Shown here: positions 57,198-64,000 of the stretch, in pieces
Position numbering within the stretch: the first letter of the stretch is position 1
Layout of the letters: every line of letters starts with the position of its first letter
Assembly: GCF_001625215.2 (NCBI RefSeq)
Contig: NC_030389.2
Location: 44,443,454-44,507,453, forward strand
Direction: 5' to 3'
DNA length: 64,000 nt
From: Daucus carota subsp. sativus
Taxonomy: Eukaryota > Streptophyta > Magnoliopsida > Apiales > Apiaceae
The notes under the pieces: generated by a model
What the model saw: the letters and a program-made list of their open reading frames with translations, nothing else
What the model was told of the DNA's origin: nothing
Database searches by the model: none
Translations under genes and position numbers: made by a program

Positions 57198-59912
57198 CTA
57201 CCTATATCTTCTCAAGATCCTGTTTGCCAAAATAGAAACATGAATACTAATATTTGAAAAATGCAAAGTGAAACAGAATCCCAAAAAGCCAACTGCGAAA
57301 CCAGGTCCAAGTCCAGCAAAAATCCACATGTGCTCATCATCTGAATCGAGATCAGAATCAGCTTCATTGTGGTCGTTAACACTATGTGAAGCTGTGTCAG
57401 CAGCGCATGGTTTCAAGATAGGAGGGCCACAAAGTTGCTTGTTGCCAGCATAGATGGAGGGATCGTCAAGTGTCTGAAGCTGATATCCAGAGGGTATTCT
57501 TCCTGATAAATCATTAAAAGAGAGATTCATTTGGCTTAAAAAGTTTAAATATGACAGGCTGTGTGGAATAGGTCCGTGAAGCTCATTTCTAGAAAGATCA
57601 AGGAATATCAAGTTTTCCATTTTTCCAATCTCGTTGGGGATCTTTCCAGATAGATGATTACCCGCCAAATTCAAATTTAGTAAACCATGAAGATCCATCA
57701 ACTCTTTGGGAATCTCTCCACTGATGTTATTCATTGATAAATCAATGGAAACCAGATACTTGAGTGTAGAGGTGTAATCTTGCTCATATCCTTTGGTCTC
57801 ATCAACTATTTCAAATTCTTTTGCACCTCTTGTACTATAGTTTAAGAAATTATAAGTGATGAGACCTCTAACCATGGCACTAAAATTACCAAAACAAGAA
57901 GGAATGTTTCCTGTGATTTGGTTGTCTGCCAAGTTCAATACTTCAAGTGACTTGTGTTGGCAAAGCTGTGTAGGAATTTCACCATAGAAATTGTTGGACC
58001 GGAGTATCAAATACTTGATCTGAGATTGCTCTGCAGTCCAAGTGGGGAGGACATCGCTCAAGTTATTCTTTCCCAAATCAATTGCAATCAGCTGCGAAAA
58101 GTTTTGGAAGGTCCGAGGAAGTTTTCCTGAAAACTTGTTGTTGTACAAGTTTAAATATGTGAGACTCCCTAAAGAACCTAAAAAATGAATATTACCCGAT
58201 AGGCTATTATTCATTAACACCAAATAATTCAGTTGTGTCAAATTTCCTAAGCAGCGGGGAAGCTCTCCAGTGAAGTTATTGTTGGAGAGTTCTAAATAAG
58301 CCAAAGCAGTCAGATTGCATAAGAATGCAGGAAATTTACCCGATAAACGATTATTTGAAAGATCCACACTTGTTAAAACATTTGAAGCTCCTGAAATTAG
58401 CGATAATTGGTCCCCGTGGATGTCATTGTCACCTAGATCAACATATTCAAGAGATGAGAACAAACTCGAAAACCAACTAACTGGGATGGTATCTGATATG
58501 CTTGCATTTGCCAATAGTAAATACTGAATATTTCTTTGCGTGAGAAGCCATTGCGGAAATTTCGGACCCATCTTGAGCGAATGCATATCTACAACTTGAA
58601 GCTGAAACGGAGGAACCCATTCAGAACTTATATTAGAAATCAAGTTAGAATCTGAAGAAATGGTAAAGGACAATAGCCTACTGAGGTTAATCAAGTGATA
58701 CTCTGATACAAAACCCTCCCATGAATTTTCAGTAAGTGACAAATCATTCAGATTTGATAGGTTTCCAATGCATTCAGGAATTTGTCCTGTCAATCGATTG
58801 CCTCCGGCATCCAAATGTTCTAATTTTTTCAATTGACAAAATGTTTCAGGCAGACTACCCCTTAGACCCATCATCGCGATGCCGAGGTATCTAAGCTCAG
58901 TGAGATTGCCCATGTTTGGTGGAAATGGATTACTTAATCTAGTGACTGACAGATCAAGTTGGGAAAGTGATGTCAAATTTGCAATAGAAAGAGGAATTGT
59001 GCCCTGGAATTTATTGTCTGCAAGATCAAGAACAGAAAGAGCAGACAAACTTCCGATAGATTCAGGTAGGAGACCATGAAAATAATTAGACCCGAGAAAA
59101 AGATGTTCAAGGTTAGTATTGTTAAGAACCCAGGAAGGGAAAGAAGCGTGAAAACGGTTAGCAGAAAGATCAAGTGAAACAAGAGATGTGAGATTTATAA
59201 AAGAAAGATGACGAGGTATATTGCTGGGTAGAGCACAACCAGATAGATGAAGCACCGATATTGATTTAGAAAGCATGTTTATAGACGAGAACCAATCAAT
59301 GGCGCTAGAAAGATTTACACCAGACAAATCTAAGTGGTGCAACAAAGAAAGCTTGGATAACCACTGGATGCTATCCATCCTCAACTCTTGATAAGAATCT
59401 TCATTAGTTTGCAAGTCAAGGTACTGCAACTTTGAAAGATTTCCTAGATGTTGAGGAACCCAACCTTCAAAATTGGAGTTTGAGAGGTTGAGATAAATCA
59501 GATCTTTAAAGGACCCAAAAAATTCTGGAATTTGAATACCTTGTGAGCTGCTGATACTCAATTCCAAGTGTGTCAAATATTTCAAATCAAGCAAGGAAGG
59601 ATGAATTTTCTTACTTGTTAAAAAGACATTTCGAACTTCAAGTTGTGTGACCTGATTGGTTATGTTGTCGCAACCAATCCCCTCCCATGCACAACAATCA
59701 TCTCCAACCCACGAAGATAAAGAACTCGAGTCATCGACAAGAGAATTCTTAAAGAGTAGTAAAGCTTGTTTCTCACTCTCAACACAACTTCTAGGCAAGT
59801 TGCCTCCAGCTACACTCCCAGTACCAAACTCTGAATTTGCCAAAACACCAAATGCACAAACAAGCAGGAGGAAACTGATATAATTTTGCATTGCCATAGC
59901 TATAATATACAT
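57198..59912 (-). CDS. LRR receptor-like protein (EIX2/Cf type, 904 aa)
   Basis: A single intronless frame. Residues 1 to about 25 are a signal peptide; Met6 and Met8 are alternative starts. The LRRNT cap has Cys43, the Cys73-Cys74 pair (D-D-C-C-A-W-E-G) and Cys81. More than twenty 24-residue LRRs of the plant extracellular type follow (L-x-G-x-I-P consensus), with many N-x-S/T sites. An island of about 50 residues (N-F-L-N-Y-S-T-R-G to T-S-T-L-K-Y) breaks the series before the last four repeats. Then come C-G-P-P, an acidic juxtamembrane stretch at 846-861, one membrane segment at 862-885 with G-x-G-x-x-V-G-F-type glycines, and a short basic tail. There is no kinase domain. Such proteins sense extracellular ligands at the plasma membrane through SOBIR1/BAK1-type partner kinases. 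The frame is intact and full length. Confidence 0.92.
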   Translation of the reverse strand: MYIIAMAMQNYISFLLLVCAFGVLANSEFGTGSVAGGNLPRSCVESEKQALLLFKNSLVDDSSSLSSWVGDDCCAWEGIGCDNITNQVTQLEVRNVFLTSKKIHPSLLDLKYLTHLELSISSSQGIQIPEFFGSFKDLIYLNLSNSNFEGWVPQHLGNLSKLQYLDLQTNEDSYQELRMDSIQWLSKLSLLHHLDLSGVNLSSAIDWFSSINMLSKSISVLHLSGCALPSNIPRHLSFINLTSLVSLDLSANRFHASFPSWVLNNTNLEHLFLGSNYFHGLLPESIGSLSALSVLDLADNKFQGTIPLSIANLTSLSQLDLSVTRLSNPFPPNMGNLTELRYLGIAMMGLRGSLPETFCQLKKLEHLDAGGNRLTGQIPECIGNLSNLNDLSLTENSWEGFVSEYHLINLSRLLSFTISSDSNLISNISSEWVPPFQLQVVDMHSLKMGPKFPQWLLTQRNIQYLLLANASISDTIPVSWFSSLFSSLEYVDLGDNDIHGDQLSLISGASNVLTSVDLSNNRLSGKFPAFLCNLTALAYLELSNNNFTGELPRCLGNLTQLNYLVLMNNSLSGNIHFLGSLGSLTYLNLYNNKFSGKLPRTFQNFSQLIAIDLGKNNLSDVLPTWTAEQSQIKYLILRSNNFYGEIPTQLCQHKSLEVLNLADNQITGNIPSCFGNFSAMVRGLITYNFLNYSTRGAKEFEIVDETKGYEQDYTSTLKYLVSIDLSMNNISGEIPKELMDLHGLLNLNLAGNHLSGKIPNEIGKMENLIFLDLSRNELHGPIPHSLSYLNFLSQMNLSFNDLSGRIPSGYQLQTLDDPSIYAGNKQLCGPPILKPCAADTASHSVNDHNEADSDLDSDDEHMWIFAGLGPGFAVGFLGFCFTLHFSNISIHVSILANRILRRYR

Positions 59913-60020
59913 ACAAAGTATTGATGATTCTAATGAAATTTGGGAAGATGCAAAATGATATGAGGGACTAGCCAGAAAGAGAACAGTGAGCGGATGTAGA
60001 ATGCTTCAACTTCGAATATG

Positions 60021-60028
60021 TATTTATA
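60021..60028 (-). promoter_or_regulatory. TATA box candidate of the LRR receptor-like protein gene
   Basis: TATAAATA on the minus strand about 110 bp upstream of the first ATG. Confidence 0.5.
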
Positions 60029-60702
60029 ATGAAATTGCCAGCCCTAGTTTGAACTTTGAACGGCAAGTAATGTTGAATTAACAGAACACTAGTCTCACAC
60101 AATGCTTCCTGAAATGTTGGAGACAGAGATACTGCCAACTTTTATTTTTTTGCTAAATAGAGATACTGCCCACTTGAAACTTATAACCAAAATTAGGAAA
60201 GCATGAACTTGTCAAATGTTTTCCTTGAATATCTGTCAAACTTGAAATTTGTAATTTATATCGGAACACATTCTCAGCACAAGAACATGGAAGATTTGAT
60301 GAATTAGCATGCAGGTGGTAGAGATAGGCTCTTCAACTTTGAACACGGCTTTTCCATTAGAGGATAAATTCAATGGAAGACCCCTTGAACAACCGGTCCA
60401 TTCCATTAGAAGCATATACAGAAGACTGGTTAGAAATTTCCACCTTAAGATTCTCTGTATCCAAATTGCCCAGCATCTTAAATTTTTTACGCTGAACACG
60501 GCATTTCAAATTTCAATGTAAAGACCTTGCCACTCTGCTTACCCATGTTCCAGCTTAAGAAAACTTAAAATCACTTAATTAATTGTCTTTTTGAAATTCG
60601 GTAAAAATTAAAATCACTTATTTGTAAATCATAAAATCTTAAAAAAAATAGACATTTAACAAAAACTTTAATCACCTATTTGTAAATTTGAAATTAAAAA
60701 TA
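60029..60702. other. Promoter side of the receptor-like protein gene and AT-rich spacer
   Basis: A minus-strand stretch at 60,280-60,500 can be read for about 35 codons in one frame (K-M-L-G-N-L-D-T-E-N-L) but soon meets stops, and I do not recognise it. Near 60,570-60,700 a short 'atcacctatttgtaaat' motif is repeated next to the mTERF truncation point. Confidence 0.35.
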
Positions 60703-61128
60703 TCATTTTAAAACTCGATGCAAATTACCAGAGAGAATTTCGGGGCACATCGAGGCGGCGCGGCGAAGGTCAGGAGGAGTGAGGCCAATCGAGTAGAGAA
60801 GAGAGATGGTTGATTTGATGGAGGGAATGGGAGTGGAGAGAATGGGCGGGTGGGAGGAGAGGAAGGAGAGGAAATCGATTCCGATGGAATCGAAGTAAAT
60901 GAGTTTTTGTTGGAAATCGGCATTGGGAGGGGAGGGGGGAATGGAATTGGGGGGATTGGGGGGTGGGGGGAGTTGGGATTTGTGGGGTTTGGGAGGGAGG
61001 GAAATGAGGGAGGTGTTTTTGGAGGAGAGGGATGGGAATGAGAGGAGTTTTCTTCGGGGGTTAGAGATGGGGGGTTTGGGGAGGGTGTTTGTGGTGGAGA
61101 AGTGGTGACGGTGGGGTGTTTCGAGCAT
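60703..61128 (-). pseudogene. Truncated mTERF gene (141 codons)
   Basis: The frame starts at an ATG preceded by an in-frame TAA eight codons upstream. It opens with a Ser/Pro-rich, basic organelle-targeting-like leader (about 65 residues). It then enters the first two mTERF helical repeats (F-D-S-I-G-I-D-F...H-P-P-I-L-S and L-L-Y-S-I-G-L-T-P...M-C-P-E-I-L). It stops right after N-L-H-R-V-L-K, where sequence turns into AT-rich repeat DNA. Plant mTERF proteins of this kind are about 300 residues or more and act on chloroplast or mitochondrial nucleic acids, so at least half is missing. It is probably a fragment, though a small product cannot be excluded. Confidence 0.7.
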
Positions 61129-62504
61129 GGTTTGGGTTGGGAGTGTGTGTTACATGGTTTTGGGAGACTGAGGAGGGGAGTGGAAAGATAAGGTGGGTTT
61201 GGAGATTGGGTTGCAGCGGAGCAACGTTCTATCTGGAAATCTTCCAACTTTATTTTATGTGTGTCGATGCGTTTATAATGCTATCGTGGACATATATTAC
61301 TATTCTATGCATGTTATCAAAAGTCACTTAATATTTGGTTGTATATGTATATTTTTATATTTAATTTTATTATATAATGATATATGTTTTGAAATTAAAA
61401 ATAAATTTGAAATAACTAATAAATATCTAAAATATTTTTTGTGGATGTGTTAAATAAATTTTTTTATTTAATATATTAGATATATTTATTAAGATGACAT
61501 ATATTTATGATTTAGTATAAGTTTTAAAAACAACAATTCAAAAAACAAAGCGAGATTCGATTAGTGAGAGAAGATAAAAGCTTGCCCGAACTATCGATCA
61601 TGCTCACATATTTTAAGAGTATTGAAATGCGTGTCGATCAGTGAAAAGAAAAGTATAGAATTAAATGGAAAATCCTGATACGATATGCATTGTAAACGAA
61701 ATTCAACATGTATGGAGCCTTGTCAAAAAGGTTGCAACAATGAAAGAGGAGGGTGGTGCAAGAATAGCGTGTGTCATTGTTATTGTTAACTAGTTGAGAA
61801 TCCGTGCGTTGCGGCGGCTTATAAAAATTATATTAATGATCCAATATTAATATTTATAGAATAAAATAATTTTATGACTGTCTATAAAAAATATATTAAT
61901 GTTTCAAGTTAATATTTGTACGATAAAATAAATTTATATTATAAAAATCTTGATGTAATACAAATACTAATATATAAAATTGCAAAATTGGACTATAATT
62001 CATGGTGAAAAAATGACAATAAATTTATACACGTAAATAACAATTTAAAGTGTGACGAATCTTAAAATTTTATTTTTTTTGGAAAAGTAATCATGTTCTT
62101 ACATTGTCACCTTCCTCCAATTTTTTTAGATTGATTGTGCACAAAAACATTTAACTTAAATATAACTACCCTCTTAAAAGTTGCTTGAACGGAGCAAACA
62201 TATAATGCATGAATAATTTTTTCATGTATACAAAGTAAATAATATAAAAATTAACAACAACAAACATGTCCGATGAACAAAACAAATATTATAAAAGAAT
62301 TACCAACAAACATACATCATTAATAGTTAATTTATTGACATCAACCATCGATATCCTGTCAAGACTATATTCTTTTCCCGTGTTTGGATTTGTCGACTCT
62401 AATATAACGGTCTATAACTCCATTTGCTTGCAACAACCTTTACTGTAACAGCCTTCACTTATCGTTGCAGAATAACGACACCTCCGAGTTAAAAATCGAG
62501 CAAG
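61129..62504. other. AT-rich intergenic DNA
   Basis: At 61,790-61,815 the phrase 'gagaatccgtgcgttgcggc' resembles a motif found at the edges of many plant repeats; the class is not clear. No gene was found. Confidence 0.35.
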
Positions 62505-63040
62505 AGAAAGGTATTTCTAATTTTTGATATTTTTCATCCAAAAATTTCAGAAAATTAAAAAATAAAACGGAGCGATGTGAGATGCACCACCTACACGCCC
62601 CTCGCTTCTCCTTTAAAATTCGAGTAAGAGAACTATCGGGTAGATTTGTGGTATTGAGAGAGGAGGTTGTGTTTTGATGATCCAAAATACTACGATATAT
62701 ACGGGTATTTATAGGTGGAGAGAGACTTGTTTGCTACTCTTTCCCATAATTAAATAATCTGAACAAAATCAGATTAAAATTTTCAAGCTACTATATTCCA
62801 TAAATAATCTGTCTTTCCCATAATTGAATAATCTGAAACAAAATCAGATTAAAACTTTCAAGATACTATATTCCATAAATAATCTGAAACAAAATCAGAT
62901 TCTGAAACTTGCTTCTAATATACCCGAAACTAAAAAAGGTAGTTCTAATTTTTATTTTTCATCCAAAAATTCCAGAAAATTAAAAAAATAAAACGGAGCG
63001 ATGTGAGAGGCGCCACCTACACGCCCCTCGTTTCTCCTAT
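62505..63040. repeat. Direct repeats of about 100 bp flanking a 330-bp core (small retroelement-like structure)
   Basis: The segments at 62,505-62,612 and 62,935-63,040 share 'ttcatccaaaaattt', 'aaaataaaacggagcgatgt', 'gag' and 'ccacctacacgcccctcg'. The core itself repeats 'ccataaataatctg' and 'aacaaaatcagatt'. It may be a TRIM-type remnant or a simple duplication. I found no primer-binding site that I could defend. Confidence 0.5.
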
Positions 63041-63256
63041 ATATAAGTATATTGATGATTTGCTAATATTTTGCCATATTATCGGCATTGAAACAAGTGT
63101 AGTTTGAATAATAAAATTTCATTGAAATAATTTGGAGTCGAGAGGGTACATAATTTTGCAAACAACTGCGTGTAAAAATAATTGTGCACAAGGTGGCACA
63201 CAATACATTTATAATTTTATAATACATATTTTGTGCCTCCAATACAGAGTCATGTA

Positions 63257-63590
63257 CTCCCTCCGTCCCACCAGGTTCTTTACGTTATTTTTTGGCACGC
63301 ATTTTAAGGATCCCATAAAGTATACTTACATTATATATTTATTTTTATGTGTCTTGTTTTGATTATTAAGGAGTCAAATTGACTAGACTTTTACCGCAAA
63401 TTATACATATCATCCGACTCTAAAAGATTAAAAAAATTACTTTATTAGAAAAAATATATTTAATCCCCTTCAAAATCCATTTTTCGGATTTTTAAAATAA
63501 CTGATAAATTTTTTTTAATTAATAGTCAAAATTTGGTCAAATAGACCATCTAATAGTCAAAAGAGGACACATAATATGAGATGGAGGGAG
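63257..63590. mobile_element. Stowaway MITE, about 334 bp
   Basis: Left end CTCCCTCCGTCCCACC and right end GAGATGGAGGGAG are inverted and flanked by TA. No coding frame. Confidence 0.75.
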
Positions 63591-64000
63591 TATTTGTTAA
63601 GCTTTTTTGGACATCCATTTCAAATTTGTGCCGCAAAATCCATAAGTATGATTTTTTCGATTTCTCATCATTTTTACACATTCCAAAAATAGTAATTTTT
63701 AATAATATAAAGCAGTTACACTTACTAATTTCTTCCACTATCTCTATTCTATAATAATATAAACACTATTACACTCACTATTTTCTTTTACCGTCTCAAA
63801 TTCATTATTAAATATAAATGAGTTTCACCACTTTACCCATTTTCAATCTAACTTTATTCATTTTTTACACTTTTATTATCTCTGTGTCCTCACGATCAAT
63901 TAGAAGAGAGGGAGTAGTTGTATAACTTATTTTTAAAAAAAAAAAATCAAGACCAAGACTATGAAAAATGAGTAAAATTAGATGAAAAGTGGATAAAATG
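63591..64000. other. AT-rich end of window
   Basis: Another Stowaway-like end ('agaagagagggagta' at about 63,902) is visible without a clear partner. No gene. Confidence 0.35.

Noticed and set aside
57198..57330. Frameshift at the C-terminus of the LRR receptor-like protein
   Set aside because: The tail differs from the common S-W-R-H-A-Y-F form, but the membrane segment, a basic A-N-R-I-L-R-R end and a stop all lie in one frame, so no lesion is needed.
60236..60499. Frame upstream of the receptor-like protein gene
   Set aside because: I could not match it to any LRR or other family, and alternative frames meet stops soon.
60708..61247. Pro/Ser-rich 179-codon frame overlapping the mTERF fragment
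   Set aside because: It reads the mTERF leader out of frame. The other frame gives recognisable mTERF repeats.
1..64000. A prokaryotic-type defence or mobile system
   Set aside because: All recognisable genes are plant nuclear genes with introns. I saw no operon, integrase or phage-like gene.

Overview
This window is nuclear DNA from a flowering plant, most likely a eudicot. The genes have many exons with GT-AG introns and long AT-rich intergenic DNA. The families are plant ones: DC1 Cys/His-rich proteins, a PBL-type receptor-like cytoplasmic kinase, an LRR receptor-like protein and an mTERF fragment. Stowaway, CACTA, hAT and Mutator-like element remains fill the gaps. I could not fix the plant family from sequence alone. 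I saw no tRNA, rRNA or CRISPR array and no bacterial-type operon.

Left third (about 0.1-29 kb): a minus-strand cluster of DC1 genes with a common three-exon layout (exon 1 about 800 nt, exon 2 about 370 nt, exon 3 about 710 nt). I call them A to F from left to right. A runs off the left edge, so only exon 1 is visible. B carries a 1-nt frameshift in exon 3. C has lost most of exon 1 and has a stop in exon 2. D is the only complete, open copy (632 aa). E is a fragment. F has a 7-nt frameshift. Smaller exon scraps lie between them. The spaces hold CACTA-like ends, a tandem array with a TACGACGG motif, and a clean 583-bp hAT-like element with an 8-bp target duplication.

Middle (about 11.4-37.1 kb): a direct tandem segmental duplication. 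Each unit carries a DC1 gene (D or F), a gene for a predicted plastid DnaJ-type/CCHC zinc-finger protein, and the 5' part of a VDAC porin gene. The join at about 26,125 cuts VDAC copy 1 after exon 3. Copy 2 runs into the original right flank and is a complete 276-aa VDAC gene. Both zinc-finger genes are open (404 aa each) and differ at a handful of residues.

Right part (about 38-64 kb): single genes spaced by repeats. They are a PBL34/35/36-like kinase (minus, 481 aa, six exons), a secreted copper-radical (glyoxal/galactose-type) oxidase (plus, 571 aa, two exons), an intronless LRR receptor-like protein (minus, 904 aa), and a truncated mTERF gene (minus). Between kinase and oxidase lie a Stowaway MITE with a 730-bp near-palindromic Mutator-like element inside it, a second intact Stowaway MITE, and a duplicated non-coding segment.

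How the genes relate: the clearest biological story is birth and death of DC1 genes, driven by local duplication that carried neighbours along. The kinase and the receptor-like protein belong to families used in pattern and pathogen perception, and the oxidase makes H2O2 outside the cell. Their closeness is not evidence of a shared pathway. I found no convincing new biological system. The strongest unusual items are the microhomology-type tandem duplication and its chimeric promoters, the truncated VDAC aimed antisense at a DC1 gene, the duplicated DnaJ/CCHC gene with its possible NUMOD3-like stretch, and the nested foldback element.
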